Shown here: positions 24,361-34,587 of the stretch, in pieces
Layout: every line of letters starts with the position of its first letter
Position numbering within the stretch: the stretch's first letter is position 1
Assembly: GCA_002946415.1 (NCBI GenBank)
Contig: NJPS01000058.1
Span: forward strand, 310,001 to 374,000
DNA length: 64,000 bases
DNA from: Rutstroemia sp. NJR-2017a BVV2
Lineage: Eukaryota; Ascomycota; Leotiomycetes; Helotiales; Rutstroemiaceae
Direction of reading: 5' to 3'
The notes under the pieces: model-generated
Databases searched by the model: none
Seen by the model: the letters and a program-made list of their open reading frames with translations, nothing else
Told to the model about the DNA's origin: nothing
Translations under genes and position numbers: made by a program

Positions 24361-25780
24361 ATGCGATACCCTTCAACCCCCACTAAGCTTCCTCCCCGTC
24401 CAGCCTCTGTGCAAGTCAAGATGCGACCTTTCCTCAACCTTCCCTTCTTTTCCTCCTCCTCCTCTTCATTCAGCTCCTATTTATCCCTCTTCTATCTCGC
24501 CTTCCTCTTTATAGCCCTACGTATATTTGGTGTTGTGTGCGACCTCCAATACCTTTTCCAAAGCGTCACTCTTTCGTCACGACAACCGACTCATTTCATA
24601 CTCGGTAATGATGGGAAATTGAGAGTAGATCGAAATTACGAGTTTTTGATTACGATATTTTCCGATCTGCATTATGGCGAAGAAGAAGATGGTTGGGGAA
24701 TCGACCAGGATGTTAATTCGACCAAGGTCGTTAGAGATATACTTGGGTGGGAAGATTCGAATTTGGTTGTGCTGAATGGTATACCTCATCCAGCCCCTAT
24801 CTAAATCGGAAACGGTGCCGAATGGATTAACTCACGAGGAAGAGGCTGATCAAGTCACAGGCGATCTCATAACAGGAGAAAATACCTTTCTAGAAAACTC
24901 CACCGCATATCTTGACACCGTCGTTGCACCCCTGGTCAAGAACAACATTTACTGGGCAAGCACCTACGGCAACCACGACTCCCAGTTTAATCTCTCGCGT
25001 GAAGCTTTGTTTCTCGAGGAATCCAAATACCAACTATCGTACACGCAGCACTCACCACCTGGTGTAGACGGTGTCACGAACTACTATCTTCCTATCTACC
25101 CACCCGTCGATTCTAAATCCCCGGATGACCCGCTTGCTATTCTCTGGTTCTTCGACTCCCAAGGCGGCGCGCCATTCCAAGCGTCGTCTGACAGCGAGAC
25201 TATCCCGAATTATGTAACTCCCTCCATTGTAGATTGGTTCACATCCACATCATCCCAGCTTACGGAAGAATACGGACGTAGTCTTCCAAGTCTGGCATTT
25301 GTACATATACCACCAACAGCCTTTCTCGAAAAGCAGGAAGAAGCGTTTGTTGATCCGGACGTCTATTTACCCCGTTATCCCGGACTGAATGCGGATGTAC
25401 CGTTAGCGGCGCAGGGAGATGGAACGCAAGATAAGCTGTTTATGGAGGCGCTGGTTGGGATGGAGGGGCTGCATTCGGTGTATTCGGGGCATGATCATGG
25501 GGATGCTTGGTGTGCGGATTTTCCAAAGGAGGGACTAGTAAAAGGGAGGGAGGACGAAAATGGGCCGTTTTTGTGTTTTTGTAAACATTCGGGGTATGGA
25601 GGTTATGGGACCTGGAATAGGGGGGCGAGGGTGGTGAGATTATGGTTTGGACTGGATGGAGAAGAAGAAGGGATGCAAGTCGATACTTGGGTGAGAATGG
25701 AGGATGGGGATGTGATTCAGATGGTCGGGTTGAATGCTACATATGGGACGGATACTTATCCCCCTTATGATGGACAGTAG
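24361..25780 (+). CDS. Dcr2-like calcineurin-fold metallophosphoesterase
   Basis: Exons are 24361-24778 and 24861-25780, giving 445 residues from ATG 24361, or 425 from ATG 24421 (MRPFLNLPFF). The second start would put the hydrophobic signal-anchor (LFYLAFLFIALRIFGVV) nearer the N-terminus and may be the real one. Metal-binding motifs of the family are present in order: FSDLHYGE, LNGDL (split by the intron), STYGNHDSQ and SGHDHGDAWC. Fungal relatives include Dcr2 of budding yeast and similar secretory or vacuolar phosphatases. A Ser-rich stretch precedes the membrane segment. The last 109 bp of this gene recur in damaged form at 31092-31222, on the far side of the HeLo/kinase block. Confidence 0.88.
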
Positions 25781-25858
25781 ACAAGAAGGCTTAGTGGGCT
25801 CCGAGCTTCTCTCCTGAATCGTCGTAGCATTGGCTCGTGGCTACTTCCATCTAACATA

Positions 25859-27554
25859 TTATCCTTTCATCACTTTTATATACTGCAGCAAAGAAGCTAT
25901 ATAATTATCTCTGCCAGTTTTAAGAGTATCTAGATTTCTTATAAGCAGATTCCTCATTTCGAACTTGAAGATATAAGTACAGACCTTTTCGATATACCTT
26001 ACTCCAATCAAGACACCATCCCTATCTTCAAACTCAGTTTGATCACCAAAGTCTATATTGTCTTCATCCAAGCAAGTTAAACAATTGACCACAACTTCCT
26101 TGTATCGCTCTCCCATTTGCCTAGGAAGCGCACGTTCTGCAAGAGCGACTAGATGTTTTTTCATAAGAGTAGGTTCGTTGAATGCACGATCTTGTAAAGA
26201 GATATCAAGACTTGGTCCAGGGATAGGCTCAGTTGCGTTATTCTCATAGCAGACAAATGACTCCCATAAGCCAATCTCTAGAAGAACAACACCCAGGCTG
26301 TAGATATCATGTTGCATGAGATAGTTTTCTTCCGGAATTGCACCCTGGCGTTGTGGATGATGATAAAGATTAACCTCCCAAGCCGAGTTCCCCGCTCGCC
26401 GTGTTCTCCCATCTGCGCTCCGGAATCGTTCAAAGCCTACAAGGAAAGTTGACCCAAGGACTGATTTGTTGTCTTGAAATACAAGAATGGTTTCGGGGCG
26501 GATAGTCTTGTGTACAAATCCAAGCGTGTGAATGTAGCTGATAGACTTGGCTAGCTGGTTTGCGATTTTGACTCGCTCAGTAAGAGTATGATTGGCCTGC
26601 GCTAAAAGACAACTGCGGAGACTTTGTGGCTTATTGCTGAGCTCGTTGGGAATTCGGAAAACAAAATCAAATGAAGATAGCGTTCTGTTGTCTGGTTTTG
26701 GAACCCGAATGACGCCCCGGCACTGAAGTAGGCCTAGGTTCAACGGGTCTGTACAAGAGAGCTTTCTTGCTAGCTCTCTCACATCTTGCGTTTGCAGATT
26801 AATGTCGCCGTCTGAATCGTAGGGGACCGAGTCTATCAGAAACCATCTGCTAAAATCACTTGTTTGGGCAACCTTGGCTGATGCAAATGGTATGGTACGC
26901 AATGTTGAATAGTCCAGGCCAGTTTCTGGGAGAAAAATCGACATTTGTCGAAGAGGCTGCTCCCTTGCAGACGCTCTGAAATCGCGGACACCAGGAAATG
27001 AAGATACAGCTGATCCATCTCTGGACAGCTCTCGATCAATGAGGGAGTTTGAAACCCGCAGAATCAAAAACCAAGATGGGTCGAACATTTTCTGCCATGA
27101 TGCTAAATCTTCAATGATTTCGTCCAGGTATGGTTTGACAAAGATGTATTTCCACCTTCGGACTTTTGCAATCTGATGGTCCGTTGACCTCTTTTTCTTT
27201 AGCAAGTTTTCAAGCTTAGATATTGCAAGCTTCAGTTTGCTAACTAGAACCTCCAGAATCTGAATTTGAATGTTTTGATGCACTTCATTTAGAGTCATCC
27301 AGATCTGCTTGAGAAAGTCTAGTTGTGTACTGGTTCGTTTCCAATAGCTTTTGACGGAGAGTACTCGTTCGTCAACTTCGGCTTCTGCGTTCTCGAAAGA
27401 TGCACATGTATCGATGAGGATTTTGCCGTATCTACATTTCATTAGAAGAGAGTTGAGTGACTACGGGTATATATACAAAGTATGTATGAACTTACTTGAA
27501 ACAAAAATCCGTCGTTCCGACGATGGCAAGAGCTAACCCTGCTGCTTCCGCCAT
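25859..27554 (-). CDS. HeLo-domain pseudokinase (MLKL-like architecture)
   Basis: Exons are 27554-27496 and 27431-25859, giving 543 residues. The N-terminus MAEAAGLALAIVGTTDFCFKYG and the helical segment to about residue 220 fit the fungal HeLo/prion-inhibition domain: CASFENAEAEVDERVLSV, WKRTSTQLDFLKQIW, KVRRWKYIFVKPYLDE and FDPSWFLILRV. HeLo domains form four-helix membrane-disrupting bundles, as in HET-S. Residues ~255-480 have a protein-kinase C-lobe outline (ISYIHTLGFVHKTIRPETILVF, LVGFERF, DIYSLGVVLLEIGLW). The HRD Asp is Thr (HKT, ~327-329), the following Asn is Thr and DFG is VGF, so it should be catalytically dead. No P-loop or VAIK Lys is seen. It is divergent from an active kinase-WD40 gene 801 bp away. 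HeLo assignment is by recognition without a profile search. Confidence 0.82.
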
Positions 27555-27743
27555 GATAGAACAGAGGAGGTTAAAGTAGTTTTGGTTGAATATTTTCTAT
27601 CAATGCTATCATTACCTCTGGCTTTCAGAAGAAGAATCTTCAGAACAAGCCTTCGGTTTCACTTAACGCCGTGGAAATTCGCGCCTGCTCTTACAAGGCA
27701 CAGTTATATTCAGGCAGATATGCAGGCTCACTGCCGTCGTAAC

Positions 27744-27812
27744 TGTGAGAATGGCCTATATATAACATAACAGACACTTCGCTAGAAGTGGTGTCACTTT
27801 TGGTTTCACAGT
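27744..27812. repeat. Direct repeat copy 1 with palindromic core
   Basis: Begins TGTGAGAATGGCC and ends GGTTTCACAGT. The core ACTTCGCTAGAAGT is a 5-bp-arm palindrome and extends imperfectly to GACACTTC/GAAGTGGTGTC. It is nearly identical to 28001-28062 apart from a ~7 bp TATATAAC-type insertion and one T/C change. Confidence 0.9.
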
Positions 27813-27939
27813 GATGAGCTCTAATTCCGCTTTCGTGGTTTAATAGGCCAAGCAGTTCATGCTCAGTGAGCACACAAACTTGAAATCCGGCAACCGGGGT
27901 CCCGATCTATACGAGAAGCTACCACTTAAGGCCTTCCAG

Positions 27940-27963
27940 ACTCCAGAGTACTGCCTCTGGAGT
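27940..27963. repeat. Hairpin with perfect 9-bp arms
   Basis: ACTCCAGAG and CTCTGGAGT flank a 6 bp loop. It lies between the two direct repeats, just before the G-rich tract. Confidence 0.85.
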
Positions 27964-27996
27964 GGGAGGGGGGGTGAGGGGGAGGACGAGGGGGGG
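27964..27996 (+). promoter_or_regulatory. G-quadruplex motif in the divergent promoter
   Basis: Four G-runs of 3, 7, 5 and 7 are separated by loops of 1, 3 and 7 nt, so the tract meets the canonical G3+N1-7 rule. It is unique in this window. Confidence 0.7.
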
Positions 27997-28000
27997 CGCA

Positions 28001-28062
28001 TGTGAGAATGGCCTATAATAACAGACACTTCGCTAGAAGTGGCGTCACTTTTGGTTTCACAG
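28001..28062. repeat. Direct repeat copy 2 with palindromic core
   Basis: Second copy of the element at 27744-27812 in the same orientation, 257 bp downstream, with the ACTTCGCTAGAAGT core intact. Confidence 0.9.
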
Positions 28063-28355
28063 TAACGCAACCGCCGCCACCAATAAAGTAAATGCGAGAA
28101 TATTACTTGGCTGCAGCGAGAAGTTGTTTCTAACGAATCAGATATAAACGTCGCACACCTCAATTACAAGTCAGCTAACGAATACAGCATATTGTCAAAA
28201 TTAGAACTCGGTGTTGAAAACCCGTTAGTATTGTAGGACAACACTGGTAAGACCTACTCAAGTTATAACACCGGGCTTTCTCATTCACACTCGGTTTTAG
28301 CTAATACAGTAATCTGCAAATCGAACTTCATCGCAAATCGTACATCATATATAAC

Positions 28356-30954
28356 ATGGCGTTTACATTATCATCATCTACTCCAGATATTGTACAGCTC
28401 TCGAAGCTTGATACTCAATTTCTTTCAGATCCGAAACGCATACAGCATATCAAATACGTTTTCGAAAATGAAAGATCGCGAAAAAAGGTATACAAGGAAG
28501 AAAGATGGAAGAAAGAGAAAGTACTAGGTCGTGGAGGTTTCGGGGTTGTCACCTTGGAGAAATGTATTCAAGGCGATAGCAAGGATAGATTGCGGGCAGT
28601 GAAAAAGATTCGAAAGGCGGATAATTATGAAAGGGAATTAGAAGCTATTGCTTTGTTTTCTCATGAAAAGGTAAGTTATCTACAAAATGGTTTATATTTG
28701 TAATAGCATTTCAGAACTATGCTAACATATTTCTTTCGTCCAGTACGCGCATTGTTTTGTAAAGTCATTCGGCTGGTACGATGATGAAGATGATATATAT
28801 ATCACTATGGAGTATTTTGAGAAAGGTGATTTACAGAAGCATCTCCAGTCACCTCTAGCGGAAATCGAAGGCCAGTGTATCGTATCCCAGGTTCTGGAAG
28901 GGTTGAGTTATATGCATCGCCACGGATTCGCTCACAGAGACTTGAAGCCAACTGTAAGTCAGGAGATATACTTCCCCATAACTCTAGACCCATAGGCTAA
29001 TCTATGAATAACACATAGAACATATTGGTCGTATCCAAAAAACCGGGGTGGTGGGTGAAGATTGCAGATTTTGGTATTAGCAAGAGGGCAATAGAAAAAG
29101 TTACCGCACTCCATACCTCTGCAGGCACATCTGCATTTGCAGCACCGGAAGTGCAACTAGGATCACAGAGCTCCACTGAGGCCAATTCATACACAAATAG
29201 TGTCGATATTTGGTCTCTAGGTGTGATCGCATTCCTTATACTTACTGGTGAAACCCTGTTCAAAGATCTACGACGCCTAAGCCAGTATGTTGCAGGAACC
29301 TTTCCATTTCCCGACGATACTTTACTAGCATATAACATCACCAAAGAGGCATGTATATTCATTCATAATCTACTCGCCGCAAGGCCCGAGGATCGTCCGA
29401 CCGCGGAAGATTGTTTGCAAAGTCTATGGTTAGCCTCCGTTAGAGAGTCTACAACTCTTCAGACACAAAGGTAATATTCCCTATCAAGGGTTCCACAATC
29501 CATGTTCTTTAATGAACATAATAGTACAGCAACTCTAATATATAGTTAGGGATGATCATATGTCAAGGCAGTCAGATACTCGCTCATTCTACGTGGATGT
29601 TCAACCCTCTGCAAGTTGGGAAACTCACGATCAGGCTTCATCGTTCACGCAGCATAGTGAAGGTGATAATCGTCCTGCAGAGAGGGAGGTTGGGGTGAAG
29701 TCCCAACAGAGAGAGCAGAATCGCAAACATGTCTCTCGAAGATCGGAAGAGCGCTTATACGATGATTGCCAATCAGATCAAGAAGTTTCTTCCAAACTAC
29801 AAGATCGAGAGGAGCCTGACGAACCAACACCGAGGCAAGAAGATGATGAGAACCGTGAAAGATCTAGCTCTAGATCTACACCAGCTATTATTTTTGACCC
29901 AAGAGGAGATATCATTCGAGCATCGAATGTCTCTGTGCCATCCCCAATAAAATCTACAGTCTTGGAAGAGGACGGCCATTTATCTCGAACATCACCAGCA
30001 AGGTCAAGAGCTCGAGGACGCAAGGAAATATTTTGGAAGGAAAAAGCAAAGTTGGAAGGCCATTTGAAAACGGTTTCTTCGATCGCTTTCTCACCAGATG
30101 GCAAGCTACTAGCTTCAGGCTCTCATGATCAAACAATCAGGCTTTGGGATATAACAGGCAACCTATCGCGAATACTCGAAGGCCATCCAGGTTGGATCCG
30201 CTCAGTTGCCTTTTCGCCAAATAGCAAGCTACTAGCTTCAGGCTCTAACGATCTAACGAGCCGGGTTTGGGATCTAGTAGCAGATGAGCTGCTATGTATA
30301 CTTCAAGCTCATCCAAAACGGGGTTTAGCAAGTAAACTGCTTGATGCATGTACCGACAGTTCACCAACGCCTATATCGATGACTTTTTCGCCAAATAGTA
30401 AAATACTAGTTTCGGGCTGCAAAGATGCAAAAATCCGGCTTTGGGATCTAACAGCAGGCAAATTACTACATACACTACAAGGCTATTCGGGTCCAGTTGA
30501 GTCAGTTGCTTTTTCGTCAGATGGTAAGATCCTAGCTTCAGGCTCTTTGTTTAAAAGAATCCGGTTTTGGAATCCAGCAACAGGCAAACTGTTAAAAACA
30601 CTGCAAACCCCTTCATCTATTCATTCAATTGCCTTCTCGCCAGATAATAGACTATTAGCTTCAGGCTCTTCCGATGGCAAAATCCAGCTTTGGGACCCAA
30701 CAGCAGGCGAATTACTACAAACACTGGAAGGCCATTCAGAAACAGTTAATTCAGTTACTTTTTCGTCAAATGATAAGATCCTAGCTTCAGGCTCTCGTGA
30801 TAAAACAATCCGACTTTGGGATCCAATAACAGGCGAATTACTACAAATACTGAAAGGTCATTCTGATTGGGTTACTTCAGTTGCATTTTCGCCAGATAAT
30901 AAGCTATTAGCTTCAGGCTCTTCTGATAAAACCATTCGACTTTGGGGGAACTAG
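28356..30954 (+). CDS. Ser/Thr protein kinase fused to a WD40 propeller
   Basis: Exons are 28356-28670, 28744-28953, 29019-29470 and 29550-30954, giving 793 residues. All three introns close in frame, so kinase and WD40 are one gene. The kinase domain (about 50-320) is complete: P-loop LGRGGFGVV, AVKK (Lys ~83), HRDLKPTN (Asp ~171), ADFG (Asp ~192) and FAAPEV. A ~170-residue polar, charged linker follows, rich in Arg, Glu and Ser. Seven WD40 repeats (about 494-793) then make one full propeller; typical units read SVAFSPDNKLLASGSSDKTIRLW. Repeats 6 and 7 are most alike, repeat 3 carries a short insert and repeat 5 is reduced (TPSSIHS). After the stop a Glu/Gln-rich frame continues with TAG codons. 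By analogy with fungal NLRs the WD40 part is probably a ligand sensor and the kinase its output. Confidence 0.9.
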
Positions 30955-31070
30955 ACGAGTCGCGGGAAGAGTTATAGGAAGAGTTGTAGGAAGAGTCGCA
31001 GGAAGCGTGGCAAGACGAGCTGCAGCAAATTGGTAGCTATGAGCTCCCGAGATACTTCCGCAACGCATGG
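30955..31070 (+). other. Decayed Glu/Gln-rich reading frame after the WD40 gene
   Basis: In a shifted frame, a 12-bp degenerate repeat GAAGAGTYGYAG encodes an E/Q-rich coil interrupted by two TAG codons. Both TAGs sit where the other repeats have CAG, so C-to-T change would explain them. It may be a lost C-terminal tail. Confidence 0.35.
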
Positions 31071-31091
31071 GCGAGGAAGAGGCGGCGGGAG

Positions 31092-31222
31092 AGATGCAGG
31101 TAGATATTTGGGTGAGAATGGAGGTGGGGATATGATTCAGATGGTCGGTTGAATGCTATGTATGGGTCGGATTGAATGCTATGTATGGGCCGGATAGTTA
31201 TCCACCTTACGGTGGACAATAG
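31092..31222 (+). pseudogene. Frameshifted copy of the phosphoesterase 3' end
   Basis: Closely matches 25672-25780, the last 109 bp of the Dcr2-like gene, including the final stop (GGACAATAG against GGACAGTAG). It lacks one base in GGAGGATGGGG and another in GGTCGGGTTG. It also has a 23 bp tandem duplication (TTGAATGCTATGTATGGG...) at 31148-31194. It is in the same orientation as the parent. Nothing of the upstream catalytic part is present. Confidence 0.85.
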
Positions 31223-33850
31223 ATAAAAAAGGTCTAACAGGATTTCAAATTATTACGAAGTATGCTATTATATTGCTTCATGGGAATGTCTAGGTGCCAA
31301 TGGAACTCTTTCCCATGAATGTCGCCAGTCGCGGGACCATACCGTCTGCCGTTGACGATACCTTGGATTCATCGAAGCCGCAACTAAATTTTTTACATAA
31401 AGACTTGATTAATTGTAAGACGTACTTGAACCTACAAATAGAGTGCTCGAAATGTGAGCACAGGGAACTTTCTTTTGCAAACAAGCAGACGAATGTAGAA
31501 CCAAAAAGTTTTGGAATCCAAGTCCAGCAAGTAAGGGAAAGTTGTGACAATCAGCATTTCTCAGGAGCTGCCCTCCTATCTTAGATTCGCGACACCCCCA
31601 AAAACGATATTTTCCCGAACCCAAGCGTCGGCGACCCGCGCAACGGTCCTGCCCGATGTCTTGGTACTCTAGATGCCCATCCATCCCAACGCGCACCGTT
31701 GATCGGGTAACGCCCGGCGTCCCGGTCCTCTGGAACCGGACCGCAAGGCAGACAGCCTGCTCTGGAGTCTGGACGAGGTGGCTCTATTTTTCCGTCCAGC
31801 CAATTTGTCATGTGGAGAGAAGCCCCAGCCTGACGATCAGGAACAGCGCAGCAGCGCGGGTGGAGGCAGCCTCACTTGATGCTGCCATGTACTCCATGAG
31901 AAGATCATTCATTGGTCGCCGTTCTGCAGGTTTGCGAAAACCGAGGCAAAGGACTTGCTTTGTACTTAAAGGCGGGATGCCGCCATCCATTGCGACGATC
32001 GATCACCTGACTGTAGCCAATCATCGTGCTTAATTGTCTCCATAGAACTAGAACTCTCTAGCTTTGTAACCAGGTGTCCGGAAGGACTGGAGACTAGAGT
32101 ACGCGATCTTGCACATGCTGAGTGTCATACTGTGATTATTTTTTTCTCTTTCGGTTTGTCAACTGAAACTTGCCTCACCTAAGCAGTGTATGTATTGGTT
32201 CGAAGAGATGCAACAAAATGTTCCTTCTGACTATCCCCATTCCAGATGCAGCATCGGTAATACGAAAATGTGTATCTACCTCATGCAGCATGTTCTATGA
32301 CTAGAGAGACTTATTCTAAGTCAAGTTAACAACGTCCCAAGAAATAATGATGCTATAGTCTGCGATCGCAACGTTCGCTGTTTGGTCTGCATGCAAACCT
32401 ATCTATTCTTACACACGTAGAAGCATCGGACTTGATCGGAGCTGGAACTTGGCTGCAGGTAGATAGATGTAGAGCTCATGTGATTGCGACCGGACAAACC
32501 CGGCTGGCTGACATGCTGCTGAATGGACTTCGCTCATGCACATACATACACACACCCGCGCGATGGGATGGGAAAATAATGCTCGTATGCGCGGTTTCAA
32601 AAACGATGTGCAGCGCTGCCGCCCCCCTCTCCTTTTCTTGTGCGATACATTCTGACGTGTTGTGTGGCTGAGAAAGCATGGCTAATGACCTAGTGCTAGA
32701 AGTGGCTTAGGGGGCAGCTGTCAGTGCGGTGAGCGTGTGCGGTTTGGTTTGTTTGGTGGGCGGGCTTCCTTTCTTCCTTGCGTCTGATCTGATCTGATCA
32801 TCACTTGCGAGACTGTTTGGTGGGACTCGAGTGGAAAATTGCCTCGACCGACACGGACGAACGAACGAACGAACGGTCAACCTTCCGCTTAGCCTTTTAG
32901 TTTGACTGGGCGGGTAAAGATTAAGATGGCGAGCTAGGTAGGTACAGTACATGGAGAAAATGATGGGAAGTGGATTGATTGACTGGAGAATGAGATGGAG
33001 AACCGATGTATATTCTATGCGTTGGCTCTTCTGAGCTGCAAGGCCAATGCATAACAATCTAAGCTTCGTATCGTTCGAGTCCAGGGGGCGTGGAATCTGC
33101 TGGGACTTTGAATGAAGGCCACTGGCTGGTCACTGGTCGCCGCTGGTCATGTTTATGTTTATGGAGCAGTCCACTGTAGCTAGATAATACTGTTTGGGCT
33201 CGCGATGCCAATATATGTATGCACCTTTGGCTTCGTACATGAATTCTTCCCAGGTTTCATGTAGCAAACCTTGGTCGATATGCTGCAACTGTATGTACGA
33301 AGTACATGTGCCTTGGTTTCTCGATTCCTCCGCGGTAATGGTATGGTATCAGAAGGCCGACGAGTGGAACGGAAGTCATTCATCAAATCAGACCAGCAGT
33401 CGGAGGGTAGTATCAAGCAGTATCACCACATGGAACATGGACATATCAAACACTTACATGAGTCTTTCCTTGGGTTCCCAACATTCCCAGTCAATCGTTA
33501 TATGTGTATGATCCGCAGAAGGCTGAATTGGAGACGTGTTCCAGAATCTTGCGAGATCCATGAAGAGAATCATTTTTTGGTGGTTTTTGGGGGGAAAAGT
33601 AGATCTGCGACTCTGCGTTGGCTGAAGAGCTACCGACAAAAATAAAATAGTAGATAATAATAAAATGATGGCGAGGTGGATTGTGATTGGCTCCTGGTCG
33701 AAATAATTCGAATGCGACAGCCATACTACTCCGTATGTGTTGTCAGTTTGTCAATTTCACCGCGACCACCACACCCGCAAAAAGAACCACAGACCATCCA
33801 TCCATCCACTACACCCCCTCGATACTCGACACTCGACGGCGGATGATGGA

Positions 33851-33873
33851 TCACTCACACTCACACTCACACT

Positions 33874-33904
<31 letters not shown>
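33851..33904. repeat. Hexamer array, CACTCA shifting to CCCTCA
   Basis: About four CACTCA-type units followed by about five CCCTCA units, 54 bp, in the leader of the large gene. It is not a TTAGGG telomere repeat. Confidence 0.85.
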
Positions 33905-34040
33905 GTCTTCGCCTTCACCCGCAGACTATCAACAATAGAGCTTCAGAGAATCCCGGTCTCCTCCACCCTCTCTCCTCCCTTTCATCCCAACCCAACCAAT
34001 CCTTTCCTCTGTTTCCCACCTTGCGACTCCGGCTACGGCT

Positions 34041-34069
34041 CGACTACGACTACGACTACGACTACGACC
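34041..34069. repeat. (GACTAC)n hexamer array
   Basis: Four and a half tandem GACTAC units. It could encode DY/YD repeats but lies outside any supported exon. Confidence 0.85.
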
Positions 34070-34495
34070 ATAACTACACAATAATTGGGACTGCTAACTT
34101 CTCAGCTGAGAGGAAACTTGTATTCTGTTGATCTCGATAGGATCTGTGTTGGAGAAATCAAGAAACCAATCCTTCCTTGATTTCTTTAACATTTGCATCT
34201 GAATTTCCTTTTCATTTCTAGTCCTTTGGTTGTTGTCGCTGGCTACCTCCCGGACCCTCTTATCGCTGGTCCCAATACCTGATACCTGCCCAGCTAGCTA
34301 CCTTACCTTACCGAAATAGCGTGTAGCCCCGCCTTCAATCTCACCAGAAACCCAAACGTCTTCAGCCTTCATTCAGCCTTTCCACCTGGCCTGACACTTC
34401 TATCTATCTACAATACTTCATCTTTTTTTGCTATTTTTGCCACTTGTTTGTTTTATTTTATTTATATACTGGACTCTCGTGCTGCGCAAACACTC

Positions 34496-34513
34496 ATGGC
34501 ATTTCTTTGCTGA
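34496..34513 (+). promoter_or_regulatory. Five-codon uORF
   Basis: ATGGCATTTCTTTGCTGA lies 71 bp before the next ATG in the leader of the large gene. It shares its first eight bases with the second uORF. Confidence 0.5.
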
Positions 34514-34575
34514 AATATCGCCCCGAGCTGTTCTTAGCATTTAAATCGCAATCGCATCCGCAATCGCAATCATAG

Positions 34576-34587
34576 ATGGCATTATGA
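34576..34587 (+). promoter_or_regulatory. Three-codon uORF overlapping the main start (ATGA)
   Basis: ATGGCATTATGA ends so that its TGA overlaps the main ATG at 34584. This stop/start overlap could couple re-initiation or shift initiation to the Met codon at 34593. Confidence 0.6.

Larger units (their letters stand above)
27555..28355. promoter_or_regulatory. Shared divergent promoter of the HeLo/kinase pair
   Basis: 801 bp between the two divergent starts. It contains two copies of a ~65 bp direct repeat, a 9-bp-arm hairpin and a G-quadruplex motif, each listed separately. One repeat copy lies 190-258 bp upstream of the HeLo start and the other 294-355 bp upstream of the kinase start, which suggests shared control. 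No coding exon is seen. Confidence 0.6.
31223..34583. other. 3.3 kb region without a supported gene
   Basis: 31560-32030 is GC-richer with short open frames on both strands that I cannot match to any family; it could be a degraded gene. 32030-33680 is ordinary intergenic DNA with (GAAC)n near 32860 and CATAT/ACATAC words. 33680-34580 is the C/T-rich promoter and leader of the large gene, with the two hexamer arrays and two uORFs listed separately. Confidence 0.5.

Noticed and set aside
31581..31990. Pair of overlapping minus ORFs in GC-rich DNA
   Set aside because: Frames shift, no start context or family is seen; left as an unknown island and not called a gene.
33851..33904. Telomere-like hexamer array
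   Set aside because: Units are CACTCA/CCCTCA, not the fungal TTAGGG repeat, and the array lies in a gene leader.
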